Positions 15,536-24,589 of a stretch of DNA of 64,000 nt are shown piece by piece (position 1 is the stretch's first letter; each line of letters begins with the position of its first letter). A program made the translations under genes and the position numbers. Source of the stretch: Caballeronia fortuita (GTDB lineage Bacteria > Pseudomonadota > Gammaproteobacteria > Burkholderiales > Burkholderiaceae). The stretch is from NCBI RefSeq assembly GCF_001544835.2, contig NZ_FCNX02000009.1:248001-312000 (forward strand), in the 5' to 3' direction. The notes beneath the pieces were generated by a model that was given only the letters and a program-made list of their open reading frames with translations, was not told the DNA's origin and did no database searches.

Positions 15536-18003
15536 AACTGTTCGACTGCTTTGCGACGAAGGGCTTCCACACGAGCATCGTGACGACCTTCAACGTCGAT
15601 CTGAACGCCTATGAGTCGATCGCACTGGCGCGCCTTCGGGAGGCAGGATGTAACAACAACATTGTCATCGCCGACGACAGGATGCTCGGTTTTGCACTCG
15701 CGCCGGGCGAGACTAGGCCTAGGCATGCGGGTCGTCGCTACTCGATCGTTGGTGCCCCTGCGAGTGGGGTTTTTCACCCGAAACTGATACTGCAGTTGGG
15801 CAGAGCGGGTGGCCGTCTTCTGGTGGCATCGGCGAACATGACCGCGGCTGGTCTCGCCGGGAATCTTGAAGTGGTGGGCGAGGTGCGTGCCGAGGATGAT
15901 GCCTTCCAGGCGCTGCCGCTTATGCGCGCTGCGCTTGCGTATGTCGCCAGTTACGTAGCAGACGCGGCGATGCCCCGAAAGCAGATCGAATGGGCGATGC
16001 GCAGAACGCCATGGATCCACGAGCAGTCGGACGGTGCCGTTATCGATCTGGAAGAGGGCGGCCGCCTTGCCTTTCTCTCCAGTGCTGGCACCGTGGGCAT
16101 TGGGAAACAGTTCGCCGAACTGGTCGGACGGCGCAAGGTCACGCGGCTAGTAGTCGCAAGCCCCTATTGGGATCCAGACTTGGGTGCGTTGCGCGAGTTG
16201 CGCGACCGGCTTGGCGCAAAGAGCGTCGCGCTCTTGCTACAGTCGAAAAACGCGCTCTTTCCCGTCCACGCGCTTGGCAAGAAAGAGTCTATCCGGCTAT
16301 TTAACGTCGACAAGGTAGACGGCACGAAGGCGAGCCGCTTTGCTCACGCGAAAGTGTTCATCGCCGAGACGAGCGCTGCCGACTGCGTACTCTATGGCAG
16401 CGCGAACTGCACTGAGGCCGCACTTGGTGAAGGCGCGGCCCGGGGTGAGAACGCAGAGGCGTGTCTCTATCGCGAGCTACCGCCCGGCGAAGCCGTGCAA
16501 ATTCTCGGACTCGAAAGCGCACTGGACGGGGAATTGAGTGTTGCGGACGTTCCCAAGTTCCAGTCCTCCGAGGAAATTCCGCTGAAGGACCTGGAGCGCC
16601 ATCTTCCCGGACGTTTTGAGTTGAGCGAGCAGACGCTTCGCTGGTGGCCGCCTAAGGGGGCAAACGTCGCTGAAGCCAGAATTGAGTTGACCGATAGCGA
16701 TGACAAACCGGTAGCGGGCGCTCTGACACGAGTGAGCGCAAGCGGATCGCCCGCGAGATACCGGTTCGAGGGGCACGAGGCGCCGCACTTCGCAACTGTG
16801 CGCTGGCAGGGCTTTGAATCGTCGCCGGGCGTTGTGATTGTCGAAGAGGCAATCCGGCAGGCGCAACGCAAGTCCCCGACGCGCAGTGTCGACGACGCCT
16901 TGTCGCAACTTAACAATACGGACGCATCCGAGGGGCTATGGCTCCTCGATATCATGCACAAGCTGGCGGTTGCGGAGCAGGAAGCCCGTCCAGATGAGGA
17001 GAAAAAGCCCGTCCGACGGCGCGGCCAAACTGAAAAGTGCGAAAAGCCGGCGGGGCGCGTGCTGAGCTATGAAGAGTTCATAGAGGGACGGTCTTCCGAG
17101 ACTACAGAAGCCGATACGCCTGGAAGCCTTCTCGGTGCTTCGCATCAGGAGTCTGTCCGCGAGTTCATTAACGCGCTGATCGGCAAGAAAAAACCGCTGT
17201 TGCAGACCATTGACGAAGCGGATGAAATCCCGGGTCTGTCGATGGGTGATGAGACTGCCTCGGCGGAGGAAGCGCTCGAGGAAGACGAGCGCTTCAATGC
17301 GCAGCAGCAACGAACACTGACCGACACGGATAGCGGGAAGAAGGACCTGGAAGAGCGTAGCAAGTACAAGGCGATGCGTGATACGCGGCAGAGTATCGTC
17401 AAAGCAGTGAGGTCCCGTCAGATGACCTTTCAACAGGATGCGGCTGAGCGCCCGCTTGGCGTGATCGATCTTCTGCGGTTGCGCGTGCTACTTGTCGTCG
17501 TGCTTGGCGCGGGTTGTAGGAAAGCAGATCCCCTCCCGACGGGCTCAGATGCCTCTGGGCGCATGCAGGGCGTCCTACCGATTAGTGGCGATGAAAGCTG
17601 GCGACGCCTGGTAGGTAACCTGCTGTTCGACTTTTTCAGGAATCACGGAGGAGGCCGAAAGCCCCTTATCAGCAAGGTTGTTCTGGATATCGACGGTGAC
17701 GACGGCTTGCCCATAGATGTGCTTGAGTGTTGGGCGACGTGCTACTGGGCAATCTGCGCGACCCGCGTAGCGACCAATGATCGTGGCGATTCGATTCCCC
17801 CGCTGACAGGCGGTAAAGACATCGCGGAGGATCTGTACCGCTATACCCAGTTACTGCCGAGCGAACTGCTGGGAAACACAGTCAGATCGACTTTTGAGGG
17901 GATGAGCGCGCGCTACGCTGAACGTTTGGGCGTATCCGTGGCGCGACTCGAAGAGGAGCACCTGTCCCTTGTCGAGACAGTGATTGAGAAAGATCTGGCG
18001 TAG
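15532..18003 (+). CDS. phospholipase-D-like (HKD) protein, possible effector nuclease
   Basis: The 823-residue product has two PLD half-sites. The first is H82-P-K84 with S100-A-N102. The second is H272-A-K274 with G289-S-A-N292. Both lack the aspartate four residues after the lysine (L or G, and E279 region), so the catalytic motif is a variant. PLD-fold proteins of this type include DNA nucleases and helicase-associated modules such as DrmC. A long charged linker (about 480-640) separates the N-terminal PLD module from a C-terminal domain (about 640-823) that I cannot assign. It overlaps the upstream 528-aa gene by four bases. Member of a candidate defence pair. Confidence 0.75.
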   Translation: MKLFDCFATKGFHTSIVTTFNVDLNAYESIALARLREAGCNNNIVIADDRMLGFALAPGETRPRHAGRRYSIVGAPASGVFHPKLILQLGRAGGRLLVASANMTAAGLAGNLEVVGEVRAEDDAFQALPLMRAALAYVASYVADAAMPRKQIEWAMRRTPWIHEQSDGAVIDLEEGGRLAFLSSAGTVGIGKQFAELVGRRKVTRLVVASPYWDPDLGALRELRDRLGAKSVALLLQSKNALFPVHALGKKESIRLFNVDKVDGTKASRFAHAKVFIAETSAADCVLYGSANCTEAALGEGAARGENAEACLYRELPPGEAVQILGLESALDGELSVADVPKFQSSEEIPLKDLERHLPGRFELSEQTLRWWPPKGANVAEARIELTDSDDKPVAGALTRVSASGSPARYRFEGHEAPHFATVRWQGFESSPGVVIVEEAIRQAQRKSPTRSVDDALSQLNNTDASEGLWLLDIMHKLAVAEQEARPDEEKKPVRRRGQTEKCEKPAGRVLSYEEFIEGRSSETTEADTPGSLLGASHQESVREFINALIGKKKPLLQTIDEADEIPGLSMGDETASAEEALEEDERFNAQQQRTLTDTDSGKKDLEERSKYKAMRDTRQSIVKAVRSRQMTFQQDAAERPLGVIDLLRLRVLLVVVLGAGCRKADPLPTGSDASGRMQGVLPISGDESWRRLVGNLLFDFFRNHGGGRKPLISKVVLDIDGDDGLPIDVLECWATCYWAICATRVATNDRGDSIPPLTGGKDIAEDLYRYTQLLPSELLGNTVRSTFEGMSARYAERLGVSVARLEEEHLSLVETVIEKDLA

Positions 18004-18281
18004 ACAGGGCGCTGATTGGATGCCAGGCCGCTCGAGGCTCGTTGGATTCGATTGCCGGAATCTTACGTCGCGGCGATGGGCGTGCTTAGGCACTGGTGCG
18101 TCTTCACACAACTGGTCGAATCACGTTGTGCGCATCCGCAATAGCGAACCACATTCCCGCTGCTGCGCCTTAGGTCATTCTTAACGCGAATCGCCCGATG
18201 ACTGGCATCTGTCTGCCGACGGGCCTCTACCTCGCCATGCCGAGCCCGTCCCCCGACTGAAGCACCGCGCGCCCGGCGGCC

Positions 18282-19337
18282 TTATTCGGCCGCCGGCGCC
18301 GGCGTCACGGCCGGGCCTTCGTATCGCCGCGCCGCCGCGCTCAACTCGGCGGCGATCCGCGCGCGCAAATGCTCGGGCGCCAGCAGTTCCACCGTCGCGG
18401 CATGTCCGAGCAGCAAGTTGCGCAGCGCCAGCGAAGGCGTAAGCGTCGCGGTCAGCACGAAGCCGCCAGGCTCTTCGGTAGTGCGCTGATCGCCGGCCAG
18501 CCGTGCGGCGCGAAACGGGCTGCGCACGCCGTTCGGCTCGGTCACGCGCAGGACCACCGGCTCGGGCGGCTCCGGAAACCATTCGAAGATCTTTTCGCCG
18601 CGAATAAAAGCGGCCAGATCGAAGCCGGCATCGCGCTGCATGATGAAGCCGCGCGACTGCACTGTGGAGATGCGGTCCATGCGCAGCAGGAACGGGGCGC
18701 CCTGCGCGCCGCTCGAACGGCGCAGGCTCACCACCAGATACCAGAACGGCGCCTTTTCCACGATAGCGTAAGGCAGCACCAGGTAATCGCGCAGCTCGCC
18801 TTCGGGCACATCGGCGGTGCGATAGGCGATGGCCAGCGATTCGTCGCGATACAGCGCCGCGCACACCGCATCGAACACCGCGTCGTCGACTTCGGGCGCC
18901 AGCATCGGATAGCCGGGCTCAACCCGCGCGGTCTTGCCGACCCAAGCCTGCGCGCTGCGAATGCGCGAATCCGAAGGCGACATGCCCAATACGCGATTGG
19001 CACCCTCAAGATATTCCTGAAAATCGCCGATAACGCCGGGGGGAACATGGTGTCTCGCCAATTGGCGCAATTTCAGCAGGGCCAGTGAAAGATCGACCGG
19101 CGGCCGCATGGAATCACGCGGACCGCGCGCCAACAGCGTCCATTGGGTATTGCGGCCCTCGCCATCGCGTTGGATCAAACGGGCGTTTTGCAATTTCACA
19201 AACAGGCGCCGCACGGTTTTTTCGCCCAATTGCGGCAAACGCGCCAGCACCGCGCTTTTGAGTTCGCCCGAGGGCCAGGCGCGTTGCGACTGCGACGCCA
19301 TGACGTCGAGTACGGTTTTTTCTTCGAGTGTGAGCAT
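18282..19337 (-). CDS. WYL-domain transcriptional regulator
   Basis: The 351-residue product has an N-terminal winged helix (residues 1-75, with LGEKTVRRLFVKLQNARLI), a WYL domain with the namesake residues in PFWYLVVSLRR, and a C-terminal WCX-like extension (RAARLAGDQ to the end). WYL regulators of this layout (BrxR and CapW types) commonly repress neighbouring phage-defence operons and respond to nucleic-acid ligands. It is divergent from the two-gene operon at 19544, across 206 bases, and convergent with the PLD gene. I preferred the ATG at 19337 to a longer upstream in-frame start. Control of the divergent operon is inference. Confidence 0.85.
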   Translation of the reverse strand: MLTLEEKTVLDVMASQSQRAWPSGELKSAVLARLPQLGEKTVRRLFVKLQNARLIQRDGEGRNTQWTLLARGPRDSMRPPVDLSLALLKLRQLARHHVPPGVIGDFQEYLEGANRVLGMSPSDSRIRSAQAWVGKTARVEPGYPMLAPEVDDAVFDAVCAALYRDESLAIAYRTADVPEGELRDYLVLPYAIVEKAPFWYLVVSLRRSSGAQGAPFLLRMDRISTVQSRGFIMQRDAGFDLAAFIRGEKIFEWFPEPPEPVVLRVTEPNGVRSPFRAARLAGDQRTTEEPGGFVLTATLTPSLALRNLLLGHAATVELLAPEHLRARIAAELSAAARRYEGPAVTPAPAAE

Positions 19338-19543
19338 GAGTGGAGCGGATATCTTGGTTCGAACACGCGTGAATCCCGAGCATGCTGCCATATCAGGCCG
19401 CGAATCGGACATGCCATGTCCAGATCCGGATTCACAATGACCCGACTTGAACGCGAGACACTCGCCGGCGCGAACCCGCGCCGTCCTTCGATTATCGCAG
19501 TGCCTAGTATCGGCTCAGCCACGCCTTCAGTCAGGATCGACGA

Positions 19544-20959
19544 ATGAATAACGAATACCAGAAAACCCTTGTCCAGACCGTCAGCGTCTGTCCGATCTGG
19601 CCGGCCGAGGCTACTCAGAAAATCGGCCAGATGATCGGCGAGATCAATCAAGCCAATACCATCATGGGCAATATTTCGGCCACCGCGCAAAACGCTGCGA
19701 TCAAAGGTGGTTTCGCAGCCGAAACCTTTCACGCCGAATCCTTCAATCTCGATGCGATCCTTAAAGACAAGGACGTGCGCGCCTTCACCGACGGCTTCAG
19801 GCAAACCCCGCTGACCCGCAACGATCCGACCCACGACATCGTGGTGATGAAGGACGGCGAGCAGGTGCTCGGCGCGCAACTGAAGTATTTCAAAGACGCC
19901 GACGCCACTCAGAAGGCCTTCCGTTCGACCCGCGACGGCGTTCACCATTACGAGCGGGCCGACCGCTTTATCGGACCGTCCGATCAGATCGAGGGCATCC
20001 AGGCGTCCGCGCACAAGACCGTGCTGAAGAATGGGCAGACCCGCCCCGAGGTGGCGCGCGCGGCCAAGAAGGTGCGCGACAACACGGCCGGCCAGATGGA
20101 GGTGGACGGCGTGCAATCCGCCCCGCTCAGCAAGACCGAGGCCGAGCAGCTCGGGGCCGGCACGCAGCAAGGCAAGGACGTCCACCAGCGCATGCAGGAC
20201 GGCTATCTGAACAAGGCCACGGTCCGGCAGAGCCTGCGCGCGGCCGGCTCGGCGGCCATCATCACGGCGGTGACGGCCGGCTGCATCAACACCTTCCAGA
20301 GCATCAAGCTGGTGCGCGACGGCGAATTGAGCGCCGAGCAGGCGGCGCTGCGCATCCTGCGCGACACCGCGATCGCGGCCGGCGACAGCGCCCTGAAGGC
20401 CGGCGCGGCCACCGCCAGTGTAAGCCTCGCGGCGCGCTCGCTGCCATCGCTGTTCTCGGGTTCGGCGTTCCAGTCTAGCCTGGCCAGCGGCGCGATCGCC
20501 GGCGCGACGGTCTGCGCCGTGGACCTGGTGCAATGTCTGGTGTTGTTCGCGGCCGGCAAGATGACGCGCGACGAGTTGGAAACACGCACCGGCAAGAACA
20601 TCTTCCAGACCGGTGCCGCCGTGGTGGGCGCCTCGGTGGGCGGCTCGATTGGCGCGCTGGGTGGCCCGGTGGGCATGCTGATCGGCAGCCTGGTGGGCGG
20701 CATGATCACTTCGCTGGCAATGAATATCGCGCTCGACAATCATCTCGAGAAACCCTTCCAACTGACTTTGGCGGCCACCGAACAGGTGGTGGCGAATGGT
20801 TTGGACGCGCATGGCGCCTTGCAGTACCTGACACGTTCGCAAGCGTATTTCGCAGAGTTTCATCAGGGGCTCGTGTTGTCCGAGCGCCATTTCGAGCAGC
20901 AAATCAAGACCATGCAGGCGCAACGCACGCGCCTGCAAAGCAAGATCAACAATCTCTGA
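19544..20959 (+). CDS. PD-(D/E)XK-like domain protein with glycine-zipper membrane region
   Basis: I do not recognise a named family. Residues 60-115 show a restriction-endonuclease-like pattern: E in FHAES (about 63), D in HDIVV (about 97) and Q-L-K (about 112-114) in GAQLKYFKD. The C-terminal half is hydrophobic, with segments at about 230-250 and 300-340 and a glycine-zipper stretch at about 353-393 (VVGASVGGSIGALGG and GGMITSLAM). A protein joining a nuclease-like module to membrane-inserting segments suggests an effector or toxin. It is followed after nine bases by the BNR-type gene and lies opposite a WYL regulator. Nuclease activity is inferred from spacing only. Confidence 0.65.
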   Translation: MNNEYQKTLVQTVSVCPIWPAEATQKIGQMIGEINQANTIMGNISATAQNAAIKGGFAAETFHAESFNLDAILKDKDVRAFTDGFRQTPLTRNDPTHDIVVMKDGEQVLGAQLKYFKDADATQKAFRSTRDGVHHYERADRFIGPSDQIEGIQASAHKTVLKNGQTRPEVARAAKKVRDNTAGQMEVDGVQSAPLSKTEAEQLGAGTQQGKDVHQRMQDGYLNKATVRQSLRAAGSAAIITAVTAGCINTFQSIKLVRDGELSAEQAALRILRDTAIAAGDSALKAGAATASVSLAARSLPSLFSGSAFQSSLASGAIAGATVCAVDLVQCLVLFAAGKMTRDELETRTGKNIFQTGAAVVGASVGGSIGALGGPVGMLIGSLVGGMITSLAMNIALDNHLEKPFQLTLAATEQVVANGLDAHGALQYLTRSQAYFAEFHQGLVLSERHFEQQIKTMQAQRTRLQSKINNL

Positions 20960-20968
20960 GATATCACG

Positions 20969-23900
20969 ATGAATCAAGCCAGCCTGAGCGAACCCGCGCA
21001 GATTTTCGGGGTGCCGCTCGACAGTTCGGAACTCGCGGCGATTAACGGGCTCGTCGAAAAACACCGGGCCAATGCCACCGTCACGCAGCAATTGGCGATA
21101 GACGCCTCAAGGCTCGTCACGGCCAGCCAGGAGCGTCTGGCGCGCCAGTCGGAAGCCGGTTTCTTCAGGCGCCTTGCGCATGCTGTTAGCGGCAGGACCA
21201 GCGAATACCAAGCGCTGAACCAGGCGGACATGTTGCAAATGCAGCGCTTTTCCTGGCATTACCTGCAGCAGTTGCAGCACCAGAACCTGATCACGGCGCA
21301 AGGCATAGCGGTGATCCGCAACAACCTCGGTACGATGAACGAAGTGATCATCGAAACCCGGGATTTTCTGGAACAGGCGATCGACCGGATAGATCAGCGC
21401 CTGCGCCATGTCGAGAACAACACGAGTTTCAGCAATTGGGCGCTCAATATCGAAGCCAACAAGCGGCGCTTCGCGCCGATCCCCAAGAACCTGCTGGTTC
21501 TGCGGCTTGCCTATGATTTCTTGCGCCAGCATCCGGGCGCGATGCTGACCGGCCGCGACGTCGGCAATTACGTCGTCACCACGCTGGAAAAGCTCGGCGT
21601 GAATTGCGATGAATCCCTGCGCCTGCTCGATTTCATTAATGATTTGATCGATCAGATCGGCGTGGTGGGCCTCGATCAATACCGCGCCACCGTCGCGCTG
21701 TCGACCGACGCGCACGACATCGATTCGGCCTATATCCAGAAGTCGATTTCCGGCGTCGGCTTCAATGCGCTGTATTTCTTGGCCGATCACTACATGAAGA
21801 TCGCCGACATGATCGGCGATCCGGATCTGTGCGCCAGCGACGCGGCGCGCGAGAAAATCATCGCCAAATTCTTTAGCCAGGAGCTGAACGGCCTGGCCGC
21901 GACCTACAGCATTCGGGATCTGATCTGCGAAATCATCGGCGGCGGCCAACTGGCTATCGCGGTGTATCGCGATCAGCACGGACTCGACGTGGCGCCCGAG
22001 GCGCCCACTCTGGATACGGAAGCCGCGCCGGAGCAGATCGCGCTGGTGTCGTCGCTGCCGGACATCACCGCGCACACTGTCCTCGATGCGTGCGGCAGCC
22101 ACCAAGCCAAGCGCGATTACCTGCTGCTACTGGCCTTGTGCGTGGACAACGCCGCGGCGCTGAACCGCCCGGCGCGCGAATTCATCGCGCTGCTGGCAGA
22201 CCATACCGGCGCGCCCGAGCTGCTCCAGGACGTGCTCGCGCTGGCCGATGATCCGCGCAAGGCGCTGCGCTGCCAGCCGATCATGCAGGCCCTGCTCGAC
22301 GACGAGAACAAGAAAGCCACTTGGCTGCTCGACGCCTTCTTCCTGTTGACGCTCGCGCAAAAGCCGATCGAAAGCCCGGCGATCAAGATCGTCCTCGGCC
22401 TGCTCAAGCCGGCGAATCTGAAAGACAGCCTGCCAAACCTGTTGCTGATGGTGAACGGCGAGGACCCCGCCGCCGTGCTCGAAGCGGCCCAGCAGTTGAA
22501 CGCGAGCACGCAGGGCTGGAAGAACCTGGTGCGCTACCGCGCGCTGCGTTTCGAGGCCTGTTATTCCGAGGTGCTCAAGCAGTTCAGCGTGGCCGGTTGG
22601 GCCAATCTGCAGATCATACTGGAGGTCAGCAGCGTGTCCATAAAGGCCATGGAGTATGCGTACTACATGCCCTCTTCCGACGGCGGTTTCCTGAGCGGCC
22701 TGGTGGATAAGGCCGGCTCCGCCGCCTACAGCCTCGGGCGGCGTTCCGCGCTGTCGAGCCTGAACGAACTCCGGAAGAAGGCACGCGATTTTTTGTCGGA
22801 GCACCAAACGGCGCTTTACGCGGCGAACAGCCGGATTGCGCGCTGGAACCTGCCCAAATTCGAATTCTCGGACGACATCGCCTATTCCGATTACGTGCTG
22901 GACGACTCCACCGACAACGAAGACTGGGGCGACCAGTTCCAGCGCTACTACAACCAGATCGATCACACGCTCAATGCATTTTCCAGCGTGTGCACCGAAG
23001 CCGCCGAGCAGCTCGAGTTCTTCGTCAAGGGCGATTTCGATTCCTCGGTCATCGCAATGAAGGAACGCAAACGCGTGGAATGGCAGCAGAAGCAGGCATT
23101 GGAACAGTTGGAGAAGCAGTCGGTGGCCATCGTGAAGGATGGCGAGCCTTGCCTGCTCGGCCTCGAATGGCAGCAAGTGGCGCAGCCGCCGTTCGAAGCG
23201 GAGAAAATCACTCACATCCGCACCGACGGGACAATCTGGCTTGTGGTGGCCAGCATCGATTCCAAGGACCGCTTCTATCGCAGCGAAGACGGTTTGCAAT
23301 GGCAGGAGGTGCGGCTTGATGCGCCCGAATGCGAGGTCAGCCTGAAGAAGCTCGAGATCGTCAACGGCGTGTGGATCGTGTGGAACCGCTCGTGGTTGCG
23401 CGGTCCGCGCCCCGAGGGCTTTTATTACTCGCGCGACGCATTGAATTGGCAACACAGTGCCGGCCCCGCGCCCGCGAACAACAGCAATCTGTCTCTCAAT
23501 GACGGGCACTTGTCCTATCAGGACATCGTGTATGTCAACGGCATGTGGCTGTGGACTGCGACGAAATACCGGCGTTACAGCTATGTCGAAAAAGGCTTCT
23601 TTTCCGACACCACCAAGTCGGGCTCCTATGCGCAAACCCTCGTTTTCCGCGGGGCTGATCTCGCCGGCCCGTGGGAGCCCTGGGATCAGACGCCGCGCGC
23701 CGACGAGGGCGTGGAGATCGAAAGGATTTGCGCTCTGCCCGGCAGTAATAGCTTGCTGGCGTTCTGCAAATACGACTGGTCGTACATGCGCGACAAAAAG
23801 AAGCCCGAGCAGCCGCCGTTCGTCATGTATTACGGCGCGGCCAAAGCGTGGCAAAAATGCGACTGGGACAGCAGCTCGCGCTACTCCGCGTCCAGCACGA

Positions 23901-24238
23901 CATCCGTGCACCTCGGCTCGGGCGGCGGGCTGATGTGCGTCGCGTCAGAACTGTTCGCCTCCGACAAAGGCTATACGTGGACGCATCGCGACACGCCGAT
24001 CCACATCGGCCAATGCTTCGCGCTGCAAGACGTGAGCCTGATTACCTCGAGCAGCGGCGGAACCATTCTGGTGAGCCAGGACGACGGGCTGAGCTTCAAG
24101 GAACTACGGATGGAGGATGGTCACTGGAATCACCTAACCGCCAACGACACGAACCTGCTGGCCGTGTACTGCGAGAATCGGCATGAAGAAACTATCCTGC
24201 GCATCGGTAGCTATCGCTACCTGTCGCCGCAGTCCTGA
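20969..24238 (+). CDS. 1089-aa helical protein with C-terminal Asp-box (BNR) region
   Basis: The first 740 residues look helical, with coiled-coil stretches (about 100-140, and 700-735, rich in K, E and Q). The C-terminal third has four Asp-box-like repeats: RSEDGLQW (about 770), SRDALNW (about 820), SDKGYTW (about 1000) and SQDDGLSF (about 1037). These mark sialidase or sortilin-type beta-propellers, which bind rather than necessarily hydrolyse. No signal peptide is seen, so the propeller is probably cytosolic and may sense a target. It forms an operon with the upstream nuclease-like membrane protein and ends at a strong terminator. I know no characterised homologue. Confidence 0.7.
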   Translation: MNQASLSEPAQIFGVPLDSSELAAINGLVEKHRANATVTQQLAIDASRLVTASQERLARQSEAGFFRRLAHAVSGRTSEYQALNQADMLQMQRFSWHYLQQLQHQNLITAQGIAVIRNNLGTMNEVIIETRDFLEQAIDRIDQRLRHVENNTSFSNWALNIEANKRRFAPIPKNLLVLRLAYDFLRQHPGAMLTGRDVGNYVVTTLEKLGVNCDESLRLLDFINDLIDQIGVVGLDQYRATVALSTDAHDIDSAYIQKSISGVGFNALYFLADHYMKIADMIGDPDLCASDAAREKIIAKFFSQELNGLAATYSIRDLICEIIGGGQLAIAVYRDQHGLDVAPEAPTLDTEAAPEQIALVSSLPDITAHTVLDACGSHQAKRDYLLLLALCVDNAAALNRPAREFIALLADHTGAPELLQDVLALADDPRKALRCQPIMQALLDDENKKATWLLDAFFLLTLAQKPIESPAIKIVLGLLKPANLKDSLPNLLLMVNGEDPAAVLEAAQQLNASTQGWKNLVRYRALRFEACYSEVLKQFSVAGWANLQIILEVSSVSIKAMEYAYYMPSSDGGFLSGLVDKAGSAAYSLGRRSALSSLNELRKKARDFLSEHQTALYAANSRIARWNLPKFEFSDDIAYSDYVLDDSTDNEDWGDQFQRYYNQIDHTLNAFSSVCTEAAEQLEFFVKGDFDSSVIAMKERKRVEWQQKQALEQLEKQSVAIVKDGEPCLLGLEWQQVAQPPFEAEKITHIRTDGTIWLVVASIDSKDRFYRSEDGLQWQEVRLDAPECEVSLKKLEIVNGVWIVWNRSWLRGPRPEGFYYSRDALNWQHSAGPAPANNSNLSLNDGHLSYQDIVYVNGMWLWTATKYRRYSYVEKGFFSDTTKSGSYAQTLVFRGADLAGPWEPWDQTPRADEGVEIERICALPGSNSLLAFCKYDWSYMRDKKKPEQPPFVMYYGAAKAWQKCDWDSSSRYSASSTTSVHLGSGGGLMCVASELFASDKGYTWTHRDTPIHIGQCFALQDVSLITSSSGGTILVSQDDGLSFKELRMEDGHWNHLTANDTNLLAVYCENRHEETILRIGSYRYLSPQS

Positions 24239-24261
24239 TCCGCGTTGAACCCTGCTGGACC

Positions 24262-24288
24262 ACGCGGCCGCCGTTAGCGGCCGCGTTT
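24262..24288 (+). terminator. rho-independent terminator after the BNR gene
   Basis: A perfect 10-bp stem (ACGCGGCCGC pairing with GCGGCCGCGT) with a five-base loop is followed by TTC. It starts 24 bases after the stop at 24238, so the WYL-divergent operon probably ends here. Confidence 0.8.
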
Positions 24289-24423
24289 CATTCTGTCTCC
24301 GTGATTTCTGCGGACTCGCATGCTTCCCCCCGCTTCCGGACACGGCGCGTCCAGTTGCGCACCTAGCATTAAGTCAGTCACGCACTCAGGCGTTGACGCA
24401 TCCCCTCACCGGAGTCTAAAACC

Positions 24424-24567
24424 ATGCCGTACAACAACTCAGCACTCGAAACGCTCGCCGCCTTTGCCATCACGTTCGCGGCAGGCATGCTCTCCAGCAT
24501 CGCGTTTGGGAAATACGTCGACAAGGTGCGTCGCGATGCCATTGATTCGGTATCGCGCGCGGCCTGA
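24424..24567 (+). CDS. 47-aa putative single-pass membrane peptide
   Basis: An ATG at 24424, preceded by GGAG at a usable distance, opens a 47-codon frame. It has a short N-terminal segment, a hydrophobic helix (about 8-29, AAFAITFAAGMLSSIAFG) and a charged tail (KYVDKVRRDAIDS). The pattern is that of a small membrane protein. I recognise no family. It lies just after the terminator of the candidate defence operon, so it would need its own promoter. Confidence 0.45.
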   Translation: MPYNNSALETLAAFAITFAAGMLSSIAFGKYVDKVRRDAIDSVSRAA

Positions 24568-24589
24568 ACGCGGCGCCCTCGAGTCGCCC

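Noticed and set aside
19196..21091. 631-codon minus-strand ORF
   Set aside because: It is antisense to the WYL and nuclease-like genes, has H/R/G-rich composition typical of a shadow frame, and shows no family pattern.
22127..23911. 594-codon minus-strand ORF opposite the BNR gene
   Set aside because: Shadow frame; the plus-strand product has coherent secondary-structure patterns and Asp-boxes.
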